Assembly: GCF_034932065.1 (NCBI RefSeq) | Contig: NZ_JAYGHP010000001.1 | Span: 372,001 to 436,000 of the forward strand | Source of the DNA: Crocosphaera sp. UHCC 0190 | GTDB lineage: Bacteria > Cyanobacteriota > Cyanobacteriia > Cyanobacteriales > Microcystaceae | DNA: 64,000 bases | Reading direction: 5' to 3' | Shown here: piece by piece, positions 17,685 through 27,059 of the stretch | Position numbering within the stretch: the stretch's first letter is position 1 | Layout: the number at the start of each line of letters is the position of its first letter | Program-made: the position numbers and the translations under genes | The notes under the pieces: model-generated | Told to the model about the DNA's origin: nothing | Databases searched by the model: none | Seen by the model: only the letters and a program-made list of their open reading frames with translations

Positions 17685-20336
17685 ATGTCAACCCTCGTTA
17701 TTGTTGAATCACCAACCAAAGCCCGTACCATCAGAAATTATTTGCCCCAAGGATATCAGGTGGAGGCATCTATGGGCCATGTGCGTGATCTCCCCGCCTC
17801 AGCAGACGAAATTCCGCCATCCTATAAAGAGAAGGAATGGGCTAATTTAGGGGTAGATGTGGAAAATGGCTTTGAACCCATCTATGTTGTCCCCAAAGGC
17901 AAGAAAAAGGTCGTTCAGGGTCTAAAAACAGCCCTCAAAGGTGTAGACGAATTAATCCTGGCCACTGACGAAGACAGAGAAGGAGAAAGCATCAGTTGGC
18001 ATTTACTACAATTATTAAAGCCCAAAGTCCCCATCAAGCGGATGGTTTTTCATGAAATTACCCGCGAAGCCATCCAAAAAGCCTTAAAAAATTGTCGGGA
18101 AATTGACGAAAATTTAGTTCATGCCCAAGAAACTCGCCGCATTTTAGACCGTTTATACGGTTATACCCTCTCACCCTTACTCTGGAAAAAGATCGCTTGG
18201 GGATTATCTGCTGGACGAGTCCAATCAGTTGCCGTAAGATTATTAGTACAAAGGGAACGGGAACGCCGCGCCTTCCTCTCAGGGGGCTATTGGGATCTCA
18301 AAGCCCTATTAGAACAGGAAAAAAGTCCCTTTGAGTCCAAATTAATCACCCTGGCCGGCAAAAAAATCGCCATAGGCAGTGATTTTGACCCCAGTACCGG
18401 AAAAATTACCGAAGGACGGGATGTGGTACTGCTGAATGAAGCAGAGGCAAACGCCCTTAAGGAAAGATTAGACGGGAAACCTTGGACAGTCACTAAAACT
18501 GAAGAAAAACCCACCACCCGCAAACCTTCGCCCCCCTTTACAACCTCAACCCTACAACAAGAATCTAACCGCAAATTAGGCATCTCAGCGAAGGATACCA
18601 TGCGGACTGCTCAGAAACTCTACGAAGAAGGCTATATTACCTATATGCGGACAGATTCGGTTCATCTGTCCGATGAAGCCATTAACGCCGCTAGAAACTG
18701 CGTTGAACAGATGTATGGCAAGGAATATTTAAGCCCCAAACCCTGCCAATATACCACCAAGAGTAAGGGGGCCCAAGAGGCCCATGAAGCCATTCGTCCT
18801 GCGGGGAACCGTTTCCGTACCCCCCAAGAAACCGGGTTATCAGGCCAAGAATTCGCCCTCTATGACCTAATTTGGAAGCGTACCGTCGCTTGTCAGATGG
18901 CTAATGCGCGATTAACTCAAATTGTGGTTAATTTAAAAGTAGAAGACGCAGGGTTTAGATCTTCTGGCAAACGCATTGATTTTCCAGGGTTTTTCCGCGC
19001 TTATGTGGAAGGAACTGATGATCCAGATGCTGCCATAGAAGACCAAGAAGTGATTCTTCCTCCCTTAAAACAGGGGGATCATCCTAATTGTAAAAAATTA
19101 GATGTCTTAGGTCACGAAACCCAACCTCCGGCCCGTTATACGGAAGCATCCTTAGTCAAAACCCTAGAAAGTGAAGGGGTAGGCCGTCCCAGTACCTACG
19201 CCAGTATCATTAGTACCATTATTGATCGCGGTTACTCCCAAATGCGGAGTAAGGCCCTGGTTCCCACTTTTACGGCCTTTGCGGTGGTGAGTTTATTAGA
19301 AAACCATTTCCCTGACTTGGTAGATATGAAATTTACCTCGAAAATGGAGCAAACCCTGGATGAAATTGCCACAGGGGAGTCCCAATGGCTTCCTTATCTG
19401 GAAAAATTCTATTTAGGACAAGAAGGGTTAGACACTCAGGTAAAAGTCCGGGTTGATGAAATTGATCCAGGGGTGGCTAAAGCCGTTATTTTAGAGAATT
19501 TAGACGCTAAGGTTAAAATTGGCAAGTTTGGCCCCTATATAGAAGTTCAACAAGGAGAAGAAGTGATTACTGCTTCTATTCCCATGGATCTCACGCCATG
19601 CGATCTGACCCCTGAACAGGTAACAACCTTACTGAAACAGAAAACGGAAGGCCCTGAAAAACTAGGATTACATCCTGAAACTGGGGAAGCGATTTATCTG
19701 TTAATTGGCAGTTATGGCCCCTATGTGCAGTTAGGGGAAGCAACGGAAGAGAATAAGAAACCAAAACGGGGTTCTTTACCCAAGGGTGTCAAACCTGAAG
19801 ATGTCACCATAGACATGGCCGTAGGGTTGTTAGCGTTACCCCGTTTACTCGGAAACCATCCCGAAACTGGAGCGAAAATTAAGGCCAGTTTGGGACGGTT
19901 TGGCCCCTATGTGGTACATGATCAAGGAAAAGAGGGCAAAGATTATCGTTCTTTGAAAGCTGAGGATGATGTTTTAACTATTAGTTTAGAACGCGCTTTA
20001 GAATTACTGGCCCAACCTAAAAAGGGAAGGGGAGGGGGTCGTGGTACGAAGAAACCCTTACGAGAATTAGGGGTTCATCCTGATGATAAAGAACCCATCA
20101 ATATTTATGAGGGGCCCTATGGGATCTATATAAAACACGGTAAAGTCAATGCAGGACTTCCAGAAGGTGAAACGGTAGACACGATCACTTTAGAAACTGC
20201 TTTAGACTTATTAGCGGCTAAGGCAACTACGCCCAAGAAAACTACCCGTAAGTCTACGACAGGGACGAAAACCACCAAACGAACCACCAAAGCGAAAACG
20301 AGTCGCAAAACTTCTGCAACGACTGATGAAGATTAG
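17685..20336 (+). CDS. topA: DNA topoisomerase I (type IA)
   Basis: 883 residues. It relaxes negative supercoils by cutting one strand through a phosphotyrosine. The Toprim domain starts at residue 1 ([10 protein letters not shown] with E8; DEDREGE at 95-101). The active tyrosine is Y320 in [10 protein letters not shown]. Helical domains include [15 protein letters not shown] and [19 protein letters not shown]. After about residue 600 there are repeated Topo_C-type modules (LGxHPETGxxIxxxxGxxGPYVxxG) rather than zinc fingers. A lysine/threonine-rich tail of about 35 residues resembles histone H1-like tails and probably adds DNA affinity. Complete, with a terminator close downstream. Confidence 0.97.
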   Translation: MSTLVIVESPTKARTIRNYLPQGYQVEASMGHVRDLPASADEIPPSYKEKEWANLGVDVENGFEPIYVVPKGKKKVVQGLKTALKGVDELILATDEDREGESISWHLLQLLKPKVPIKRMVFHEITREAIQKALKNCREIDENLVHAQETRRILDRLYGYTLSPLLWKKIAWGLSAGRVQSVAVRLLVQRERERRAFLSGGYWDLKALLEQEKSPFESKLITLAGKKIAIGSDFDPSTGKITEGRDVVLLNEAEANALKERLDGKPWTVTKTEEKPTTRKPSPPFTTSTLQQESNRKLGISAKDTMRTAQKLYEEGYITYMRTDSVHLSDEAINAARNCVEQMYGKEYLSPKPCQYTTKSKGAQEAHEAIRPAGNRFRTPQETGLSGQEFALYDLIWKRTVACQMANARLTQIVVNLKVEDAGFRSSGKRIDFPGFFRAYVEGTDDPDAAIEDQEVILPPLKQGDHPNCKKLDVLGHETQPPARYTEASLVKTLESEGVGRPSTYASIISTIIDRGYSQMRSKALVPTFTAFAVVSLLENHFPDLVDMKFTSKMEQTLDEIATGESQWLPYLEKFYLGQEGLDTQVKVRVDEIDPGVAKAVILENLDAKVKIGKFGPYIEVQQGEEVITASIPMDLTPCDLTPEQVTTLLKQKTEGPEKLGLHPETGEAIYLLIGSYGPYVQLGEATEENKKPKRGSLPKGVKPEDVTIDMAVGLLALPRLLGNHPETGAKIKASLGRFGPYVVHDQGKEGKDYRSLKAEDDVLTISLERALELLAQPKKGRGGGRGTKKPLRELGVHPDDKEPINIYEGPYGIYIKHGKVNAGLPEGETVDTITLETALDLLAAKATTPKKTTRKSTTGTKTTKRTTKAKTSRKTSATTDED

Positions 20337-20342
20337 ATTGAA

Positions 20343-20385
20343 ATCCCGACTTTTATTTCCAGACGGAGAGGGTCGGGATAGCTTT
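20343..20385 (+). terminator. Terminator after topA
   Basis: ATCCCGAC (20343-20350) pairs exactly with GTCGGGAT (20372-20379), followed by AGCTTTATTT. The loop is 21 nt, longer than ideal, and the T-run is interrupted, but the position 7 bp after the topA stop fits a terminator. Confidence 0.6.
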
Positions 20386-20443
20386 ATTTAGATGAGAATT
20401 TTAATATCTTAGGGGTAGATTTGTCTGGAGGAAATTGAAGGAT

Positions 20444-20890
20444 ATGAACCCAATTATTACTAAACTTTCTCTATACGAACAAGATTTTTTCCTGTGGTTA
20501 GAAGATACAGCAACTAAGTTAAGAGAAGGCGAATTCAGCGAGATTGATCTTGAGGCATTAACCGAGGAAATTGAAGCTTTGGGACGTTCAGAAAAGCAGG
20601 AATTAGAAAACCGTCTAGAAGTTTTATTAGCCCATCTTCTGAAACGAATTTATATTGATAGTGCTTACGATAATCGGGGTTGGGAACTTACAATTGCCGA
20701 ACAAAGACGCAGACTCCGCCGTTTACTCAAAAAATCCCCAAGTCTTAAAAGATATTTTGAACAGGTATTTGAAGAAATTTATCAAGATGCTCTTTCTCTG
20801 GTAAAAATGGAGTATAAAAAAGTTATTTTCCCTGATACTTGGCCATTTAATAGTGAATTTGAAGCAATTTTGACAGAAAATTTTTGGTAA
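20444..20890 (+). CDS. DUF29 family protein
   Basis: 148 residues from ATG 20444 (an in-frame TTG at 20435 is too close to the GGAGG at 20427-20431). The family blocks LYEQDFFLWLEDTATKLREGEFSEIDLEALTEEIEALGRSEKQELENRLEVLLAHLLK and a C-terminal FPDTWPF are all present. DUF29 proteins are all-helical, multicopy in cyanobacteria, and of unknown function; they are frequent in accessory regions. It begins a run of small genes leading to the ATPase pair. Confidence 0.9.
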   Translation: MNPIITKLSLYEQDFFLWLEDTATKLREGEFSEIDLEALTEEIEALGRSEKQELENRLEVLLAHLLKRIYIDSAYDNRGWELTIAEQRRRLRRLLKKSPSLKRYFEQVFEEIYQDALSLVKMEYKKVIFPDTWPFNSEFEAILTENFW

Positions 20891-20954
20891 ATAATTAGAA
20901 CAAAATTTGCTAAGATTGTTAAACAACAACTAGATAATCCCAAATCATTAATTT

Positions 20955-21317
20955 ATGTTACAAAAACTTGATAAAATCTTTCTTTTAGCCACTGGAATCA
21001 TGTTAACATTACCGAGTCTTCTGCCTAGTGTAGCTCAAGCACAAAATCAAGATCCTTTACCCGCAGAAGTCGTCAATGCAATCGCTCAAAAAACCATAGC
21101 TAAGTTTAATAATTCTTCTTGTCAAGATTTAGCCGCTTCTATGGCAAAACATAACCCAAGCAGTGGTCAACCCGCCAGTTTAAAGGATCAATTAACGGCT
21201 CGATTTATTGAAAAATTGCGACAAGATCCCCAATTAGCACAAGAATTTTTTGCCCAAATTTCCACCCCAGTTTTAACCAAGTTATTTGAGTGTGGTTTAG
21301 TTCCTCCTCAAGAGTAA
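20955..21317 (+). CDS. Exported small protein, unknown family
   Basis: 120 residues with a signal peptide of about 30 residues (LDKIFLLATGIMLTLPSLLPSVAQAQ). The mature part is helical and contains two cysteines (SSCQDLAA and FECGLVPPQE) that could form a disulfide. I do not recognise a named domain. It is located 65 bp after the DUF29 gene and 6 bp before a membrane protein gene, so it probably shares a transcript with the latter. Confidence 0.72.
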   Translation: MLQKLDKIFLLATGIMLTLPSLLPSVAQAQNQDPLPAEVVNAIAQKTIAKFNNSSCQDLAASMAKHNPSSGQPASLKDQLTARFIEKLRQDPQLAQEFFAQISTPVLTKLFECGLVPPQE

Positions 21318-21323
21318 AAAATT

Positions 21324-21851
21324 ATGCAAGCATTGAAGCATGAAATTAAAAAAATTGGCTCTCTTGCCCTATTTTTTCTGATTGGATTTGGTTATATTCT
21401 TGTAGTAATGAAGCTCTTTTTAAAAGAGTATTCGATTGACACTTATGTCCTCTCAAAAGCAATTATTGGGTCATTAGTGGCCGCTAAAGCAGTAGCGATT
21501 ATGGATGCCACTCCCTTGATCAATCGTTTTGAACAAAGTCCTCGTTATCTGAGGATTTTGTATAAAACCTTTGTTTATACCTTGGCTGTTTTAATCCTGG
21601 GAATTATTGAACATCTGCTTCATGCTTATCATCAAACAAAAGCGATTGTTCCTGCTTTCAAAAGTTTCATAGCCTCAGAAAATTTCTATCAGTTTCTGGC
21701 GGTTATGTTATGTATTGCAATTGTCTTTTTAATGCACAATATCTTTAAAGAAATTGACACCTATTTTGGCAAGGGAAATCTCAGTAAATTTTTCTTTGAT
21801 ACCCCTGAATTTAGACCTAAAAACTCAAGGGTTCTTAAAGACAAAGATTAA
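21324..21851 (+). CDS. Integral membrane protein, unknown family
   Basis: 175 residues with four predicted membrane segments: about 12-32 (LALFFLIGFGYILVVMKLFL), 48-62, 84-104 (FVYTLAVLILGIIEHLLHAY) and 126-146 (FLAVMLCIAIVFLMHNIF). The last 30 residues are polar and charged, including FFDTPEFRPKN. No motif I can name. The 6-bp spacing after the exported protein suggests coupled expression. Confidence 0.72.
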   Translation: MQALKHEIKKIGSLALFFLIGFGYILVVMKLFLKEYSIDTYVLSKAIIGSLVAAKAVAIMDATPLINRFEQSPRYLRILYKTFVYTLAVLILGIIEHLLHAYHQTKAIVPAFKSFIASENFYQFLAVMLCIAIVFLMHNIFKEIDTYFGKGNLSKFFFDTPEFRPKNSRVLKDKD

Positions 21852-21909
21852 AGGATTATCGAGCTAGATTTGCCTAGAATGTTGATAACACTACTCCTAT
21901 TTCACTAAT

Positions 21910-22563
21910 ATGGTTGCGTTCCCTGTAACATTCCCCATCAAAACCCTGAATTTATCCCCTGGCAGTCATGCACTCATTGAACAGGTTAGCTGGGAAGACT
22001 ATGAGGCCTTGCTAGAGGAATTAGGAGGCGATCGCCGTATTCCTCGTATTAATTACTGTCATGAAACCCTAGAACTCATGTCCCCTTTACCCGCCCATGA
22101 ACGTCCCCATCGTATCATCGCCTATATTGTGACAGCGATTTTAGACGCTCAAAATAGGGATTGGGAGGATTTTGGTTCAACTACCTTTAAGAAACCCAAA
22201 AAAGCAGGACTAGAACCCGATACCTGTTTTTATATTGAGAATGCACTACAAGTTCGTAGCCTTCTTCGGATGGATATGGCGATCGATCCACCGCCCGATT
22301 TAGCTATTGAATCTGATGTTACCTCAAAGACGACGATGGACGCATATCAAGTGATAGGAGTACCAGAGGTTTGGATTTATGATAATAATCGCCTGAATAT
22401 TCATCTTTTGCAACAAGAAGGTTATGTGGAAACAGCAAACAGCCTAATTTTTCCTGATATTAATGTCGTGCAAATCATCCCTAAACTCGTACAAAAAGCC
22501 TTTGATCAAGGAACCAGTCAAATGTTGCGGGAATTTCGTCTTTCACTAAGTAAAGATAGTTAA
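21910..22563 (+). CDS. Uma2 family (DUF820) PD-(D/E)XK endonuclease-fold protein
   Basis: 217 residues. The family pattern is clear: VSWEDYEALLEELGGDRRIPRINYCHETLELMSP near the N-terminus, then KKAGLEPDTCFYIEN (catalytic Asp region), PPDLAIESDVTSKTT (E with nearby K), and VPEVWIYDNNRLNIHLL. Uma2/DUF820 proteins adopt a restriction-endonuclease fold and are present in many copies in cyanobacteria; their target is unknown. The family is often found beside toxin or defence genes. It precedes the ATPase gene by 116 bp. Confidence 0.88.
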   Translation: MVAFPVTFPIKTLNLSPGSHALIEQVSWEDYEALLEELGGDRRIPRINYCHETLELMSPLPAHERPHRIIAYIVTAILDAQNRDWEDFGSTTFKKPKKAGLEPDTCFYIENALQVRSLLRMDMAIDPPPDLAIESDVTSKTTMDAYQVIGVPEVWIYDNNRLNIHLLQQEGYVETANSLIFPDINVVQIIPKLVQKAFDQGTSQMLREFRLSLSKDS

Positions 22564-22679
22564 AATATGCTATGATATTAAAACACTATTTAGAGGTTGT
22601 TAGGTTTTCTTTCTTTATCTAAAATGATTGATAATCTTAGAAAAAAGAAAGTAACTGAATATAATAAATAAAATTAATT

Positions 22680-23924
22680 ATGAGCCAAATAAAAGTTAAA
22701 AATTTCGGTTCAATTAAATCAGGCTTTGCAGAAAATAACGGATTGATGGATATTCGTAAAATTACTGTTTTTATTGGTAATCAAGGAACAGGAAAAAGTA
22801 GCATTGCTAAATTAATTTCAACATTAAGTTGGTTGGAAAAAGCTTTATATGTTGAAAATTTAGAAGAAAAATATATCACAAATTATAATCGTTTTGTTAG
22901 TAAATATTGTGGCTATCATCTTTTAAACAATTACTTCTCATCTGATACTGAAATTCAATATCAAGGAAATGCCTATTCTTTTAATTTTAAGCAGGGGAGA
23001 TTAAATATTTATAACAACAAAGATACTCTTTTTTATGAAAAATATGTTGTACCTAAGATTATGTATGTACCAGCAGAGCGTAATTTTTTTAGTGTTGTAA
23101 AACAGCCTGAAAAAATAAAAGGCTTACCAGAATCATTATATACTTTTTGGGAAGAATTAGAACGATCAAAACGAGAATTATCTGAACATTTAACGTTACC
23201 AGTAGGTAATGTAAAGTTTGAATTTGATGATGATCAACAACAATCATATATTTTAGGAAATGATTATAAATTAGAATTATCAGAGACTTCAAGTGGTTTT
23301 CAATCTTTTGTTCCTTTGTTTTTAGTTTCTAGAAATATTGCTTTATCAATTGACAAAAAACAAGAATACTCTCAAACTGAACTCAGTGGAGAAGAGAAAC
23401 AAGTATTACAAACAAAAGTACAAAAAATCCTTTCTGATGATAATCTTGCTGATGAAGTTAAGGAAGCCGCATTAAAACTGTTATCTTCCAAATATCGCCC
23501 TGAATGTTTTTTAAATATCGTGGAAGAAATAGAACAAAATCTCTTTCCTACATCTCAAAAAGATGTATTTTATAAATTGCTAGAATTTGCTAATTTAACA
23601 AAAGGCAACGGACTAATTCTTACTACTCATAGTCCTTATATTATCAATTATCTTACATTAGCAATAAAGGGATATCAGGTTTGGCAAAAAATTTTATCCT
23701 CTCCAAACGCTGAGTTACTTAAGCAACAATTAGAAAAAATTGTTCCTGAAGCTTCTTGTATATCTGAAGAAGATGCTATTGTATATGAGTTAACAGAACA
23801 AGGGGAAATCATGAAACTTCCTACCTATGAAGGGTTGCCTTCTGATGAAAACTATCTTAATAGTTCATTAGCAGAGACTAATCAACTTTTTAATGATTTA
23901 TTAGAAATTGAAGAACAACTATGA
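22680..23924 (+). CDS. ABC-type AAA ATPase of the OLD/AAA_15-21 class
   Basis: 414 residues. Walker A is GNQGTGKSS (33-41). The middle has YVPAERNFF, a segment common in these ATPases, and an ABC-signature-like ETSSGFQSFVPL. Walker B is FLNIVEEIEQNLFP (EE catalytic pair) and the switch histidine is in ILTTHSPYIINYL. A helical insertion lies between Walker A and the signature. There is no fused TOPRIM domain, unlike GajA or OLD proteins. Its stop overlaps the next start (ATGA, 23921-23924). ATPases of this shape pair with effector nucleases in Septu and PARIS-type systems. The gene is AT-rich relative to neighbours, suggesting transfer. Confidence 0.85.
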   Translation: MSQIKVKNFGSIKSGFAENNGLMDIRKITVFIGNQGTGKSSIAKLISTLSWLEKALYVENLEEKYITNYNRFVSKYCGYHLLNNYFSSDTEIQYQGNAYSFNFKQGRLNIYNNKDTLFYEKYVVPKIMYVPAERNFFSVVKQPEKIKGLPESLYTFWEELERSKRELSEHLTLPVGNVKFEFDDDQQQSYILGNDYKLELSETSSGFQSFVPLFLVSRNIALSIDKKQEYSQTELSGEEKQVLQTKVQKILSDDNLADEVKEAALKLLSSKYRPECFLNIVEEIEQNLFPTSQKDVFYKLLEFANLTKGNGLILTTHSPYIINYLTLAIKGYQVWQKILSSPNAELLKQQLEKIVPEASCISEEDAIVYELTEQGEIMKLPTYEGLPSDENYLNSSLAETNQLFNDLLEIEEQL

Positions 23925-24433
23925 TTATAAATTTTTTTGAGGAGCGTTGTCAGAGCAAAACAGATCAGCCTAAATTTGGACTTTGTGATGATCCACCTCC
24001 GTCAAATACTCCTGCTTATATTGATATTGATGTTTGTAATGAACAAAAAAAATGGATTGCTATCGTTGAAAATCCCAATAAGATAGAGGTGATATTTACT
24101 GCTATTGATAATTGTATTGAAATTAGAAGAGCAAATGGTGAAATGGATAATCGTTGTGATGGAATGCTTACTTATCAAAATAGTATTATTTTTATAGAGT
24201 TAAAAGAAAGATCTTACAGAAATAGTATTTGGATAGATGAGGGAGAGCAACAACTTAAAAATACAATTCATCGTTTTGTGGAAAATTATGATATCGCTAA
24301 TTATAGATCTAAAAAAGCATATATGGCTAATAGAAAAAAGCCAAGTTTTCAATACTCACATAAACAGAAAATGCAAGAATTTAAGAACAAAACTGGTTTT
24401 ATATTAATAATTCAGAACACTATAAAAATCTGA
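23921..24433 (+). CDS. Small PD-(D/E)XK-like effector candidate, coupled to ATPase; C-terminus frameshifted
   Basis: 170 residues before a premature TGA. After a cysteine-containing N-terminus the key segment is RCDGMLTYQNSIIFIELKER: an Asp, then strand and E-x-K, the usual active site of PD-(D/E)XK nucleases. GEQQLKNTI follows, in a helix where RecB-like members carry a Gln. The ATG overlaps the ATPase stop by four bases, implying a two-gene unit. An A5 run at 24424-24428 precedes the stop; one A fewer would restore a frame to a TAA at 24507-24509. I do not recognise a published family. Nuclease activity is inferred from the motif only. Confidence 0.6.
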   Translation: MIINFFEERCQSKTDQPKFGLCDDPPPSNTPAYIDIDVCNEQKKWIAIVENPNKIEVIFTAIDNCIEIRRANGEMDNRCDGMLTYQNSIIFIELKERSYRNSIWIDEGEQQLKNTIHRFVENYDIANYRSKKAYMANRKKPSFQYSHKQKMQEFKNKTGFILIIQNTIKI

Positions 24434-24509
24434 TCATCTGTATAAAAAATCAATTATTACCCAAGATGATTTAAAATTAGAACCAAAAGCTTTTCAAATA
24501 ACAGGTTAA
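24424..24509 (+). pseudogene. Out-of-frame 3' tail of the nuclease-like gene
   Basis: In the +1 frame relative to the upstream ORF, codons from 24426 read K-S-D-H-L-Y-K-K-S-I-I-T-Q-D-D and continue protein-like to LEPKAFQITG and TAA, 4 bp before the sulfatase start. A single-base length change in the A5 run joins both parts into a protein of about 195 residues. It may be a mutation, an assembly error or a slippage site. Confidence 0.6.
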
Positions 24510-24513
24510 ATCT

Positions 24514-26868
24514 ATGTCTCTCAATGAATACAAACCCGGAACCACTTTCCCTGGGGTAATAGGACGAACCATTGATAAATCTAGTCCTGCTTGGCCAGAA
24601 CCTTTGCGGGCAAAACAAGGCACACCCAATGTCTTATTTATCGTACTTGATGACACAGGTTTTGGTCAATTTGGCTGTTATGGCAGTCCCATTAAAACAC
24701 CCAACCTGGACGCATTAGCCGCTAATGGACTACGCTACAACAATCTGCACACGACGGCCTTATGTTCCCCTACCCGTTCCTGTATTATGACGGGACGCAA
24801 CCATCATTCTAACGCCATGGCCTGCATTACAGAAGGCTCAACGGGCTATCCTGGGAGTAATGGTAATATTCCTTTTGAAAATGGTTTTCTTTCCGAAATA
24901 TTACTGCAAAAAGGTTATAACACCTATGCGATCGGCAAATGGCATTTAACCCCCTCAGACCAACTGTCTGCCGCCGGCCCCTATGATCGCTGGCCACTAG
25001 GTCGTGGTTTTGAGCGTTTTTATGGCTTTTTAGGGGGAGATACCAGTCAATATTATCCTGCTCTTATTTATGATAACCATACCGTCAGCCCTGAAAAAAC
25101 ACCCGAAGAAGGCTATCATTTTACTGCAGACATAACCGACAAAGCGATTGGTTTTATTGCAGATTCTAAGCAAGTTGCCCCAGATAAGCCATTTTTCATG
25201 TATTTCTGCCCTGGTGCAATGCACGCCCCCCATCATGTCCCTAAAGAATGGGCCGATGCTTACGCAGGACAGTTTGATAAGGGTTGGGAAGCATACCGAG
25301 AGGAAACCTTTGCCCGTCAGAAGGAAATGGGTATTGTTCCCCCTGATGCTGAACTCTCCCGTCATGATCCCGATGTTCCGCACTGGGATTCACTTTCCGA
25401 TGATGAACGGAAGTTATATGCGCGGATGATGGAAGTTTTTGCCGGATTTTTCACCCATACAGACCATCATATCGGTCGTTTAGTGGATTTTCTTAAAAGT
25501 ATCGGGGAGTTTGAGCATACGATTATTATGGTGATTTCCGATAATGGGGCAAGTTCGGAAGGGGGACCCCAAGGTTCAGTTAATGAAACCCTCTTTTTTA
25601 ATAATGTACCCGAATCCCTCGAAGAAAATCTTAAAGCATTGGATAAACTAGGGGGCCCCGAAACCTTTAATCATTATGCTTGGGGTTGGACTTGGGCAGG
25701 AAATACCCCTTTCCGTCGTTGGAAAAGAGAAACCTATCGGGGGGGTATTAGTGACCCTTTGGTTATTCATTGGCCGAACGGGATTAAGGCAAAGGGCGAA
25801 ATTCGGACTCAGTACGCCCATGCCATTGATCTTGTACCAACAGTGCTGGAATTACTCGAAATTGACCCCCCAGAAACCATTAAAGGGGTGACACAATCTC
25901 CCATTGAAGGAGTCAGCTTTGCCCATACCTTTGATGATGCTAATGCACCGACAAAGCATCTGACCCAATATTTTGAGATGATGGGACATCGTTCTCTATA
26001 TTTTGACGGTTGGCGGGCAGTTTGTCCTTGGCCGGGGCCTTCTTTTACGGAAGCAGGGAAACCCTTTGGCGTTCCTATCTCCAAGGATACCTTAACCGAA
26101 TTGGATAGCCATCATTGGGAACTCTATCATATAGATGAGGATTTTGCTGAAAATCATGATATTGCGGCAGATAATCGCCCTAAACTCATTGAAATGATTG
26201 CCACTTGGTATGTGGAAGCGGGTAAATATAAGGTGTTACCTATTGATGGACGGGGTGTACAACGACTCGCAGAAGAACGTCCCCAAATCGCCCTTGCTCG
26301 TACTCGTTATACTTATTACCCCAATACTCAGGATGTTCCTGGTAATAGTGCCGTCAGAGTCTTAAATCGTCCCCATAGTATTACTGCCGACGTGGAGATT
26401 CCCCAAGGTGGCGCAGAAGGGATATTACTAGCTCATGGGGGCAATGATGGGGGTTATTCCTTTTATGTCAAAGGGGGCAAGTTGCACTGGGTTCATAACT
26501 ATGTCGGGCGATCGCTCTATCATGTTGAATCAGTGGAATTAGTTCCAGAAGGCAGTCATCAGTTACGGTTTGAGTTTGAAATGACGGGACAACCAGATTT
26601 AGCAACAGGAAAAGGTGCGCCTGGTCGCGCTCAATTGTATATTGATGGTAAATTGGCGGGACAAATAGACGTTCCTGTAACCATTCCTCTCAATATCGGG
26701 GTTAGCAGTGGGTTAAGTTGTGGTATTGCCATCGGTTCACCTGTAACGCCCGATTATGAGCCGCCTTTCAAGTTTACGGGTAAAATTCATAGTGTCATCG
26801 TCGATATCAGTGGGGATTTGATTCACGATAAAGATGCAGAGATGCGGATGATTATGGCGCGACAGTAG
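24514..26868 (+). CDS. Type I arylsulfatase, large form
   Basis: 784 residues. The formylglycine signature is CSPTR (C84-R88) followed by SCIMTGR. Metal-binding residues are in FIVLDDTGFG (D46, D47) and VISDNGASSEGG, and KWHL supplies the usual Lys/His. After the alkaline-phosphatase-like core (to about 590) there is an extra beta-rich C-terminal domain (about 600-784) including GGNDGGYSFYVKGGKLHWVHNYVG, resembling a concanavalin-like module. No signal peptide is visible, so it would act in the cytoplasm unless exported otherwise. It hydrolyses sulfate esters; the substrate is unknown. No formylglycine-generating enzyme is in the window. A 33-bp piece of this gene is copied at 28307-28339. 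Confidence 0.92.
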   Translation: MSLNEYKPGTTFPGVIGRTIDKSSPAWPEPLRAKQGTPNVLFIVLDDTGFGQFGCYGSPIKTPNLDALAANGLRYNNLHTTALCSPTRSCIMTGRNHHSNAMACITEGSTGYPGSNGNIPFENGFLSEILLQKGYNTYAIGKWHLTPSDQLSAAGPYDRWPLGRGFERFYGFLGGDTSQYYPALIYDNHTVSPEKTPEEGYHFTADITDKAIGFIADSKQVAPDKPFFMYFCPGAMHAPHHVPKEWADAYAGQFDKGWEAYREETFARQKEMGIVPPDAELSRHDPDVPHWDSLSDDERKLYARMMEVFAGFFTHTDHHIGRLVDFLKSIGEFEHTIIMVISDNGASSEGGPQGSVNETLFFNNVPESLEENLKALDKLGGPETFNHYAWGWTWAGNTPFRRWKRETYRGGISDPLVIHWPNGIKAKGEIRTQYAHAIDLVPTVLELLEIDPPETIKGVTQSPIEGVSFAHTFDDANAPTKHLTQYFEMMGHRSLYFDGWRAVCPWPGPSFTEAGKPFGVPISKDTLTELDSHHWELYHIDEDFAENHDIAADNRPKLIEMIATWYVEAGKYKVLPIDGRGVQRLAEERPQIALARTRYTYYPNTQDVPGNSAVRVLNRPHSITADVEIPQGGAEGILLAHGGNDGGYSFYVKGGKLHWVHNYVGRSLYHVESVELVPEGSHQLRFEFEMTGQPDLATGKGAPGRAQLYIDGKLAGQIDVPVTIPLNIGVSSGLSCGIAIGSPVTPDYEPPFKFTGKIHSVIVDISGDLIHDKDAEMRMIMARQ

Positions 26869-26906
26869 GCATTAAAACCTTTCCCACCCTTCCCCTTTCT
26901 CTATAG

Positions 26907-27036
26907 TAGGGTGGGATCATGTTGGGTTTCGTTTCCTTCGACTATCGCGGTTATCGAGCGGTGTCGAGACTTGTACTGAGCTTGTCGAAGTATACAGGAC
27001 ATCGCCTCAACCCAACCTACACTCGTCAGCGATCGC
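26907..27036. repeat. Composite interspersed repeat after sulfatase 1
   Basis: It contains GTAGGGTGGG, GTTGGGTTTCGTTTCC, then about 70 bp of other sequence, then CCTCAACCCAACCTACACTCGTCAGCGATCGC. The two halves form a palindromic unit elsewhere (28257-28289 and 29581-29640), so this copy is interrupted. The last 40 bp (26997-27036) are identical to 28339-28378. Confidence 0.7.
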
Positions 27037-27059
27037 TATCTCATGGTGTTGCCAGAGGA

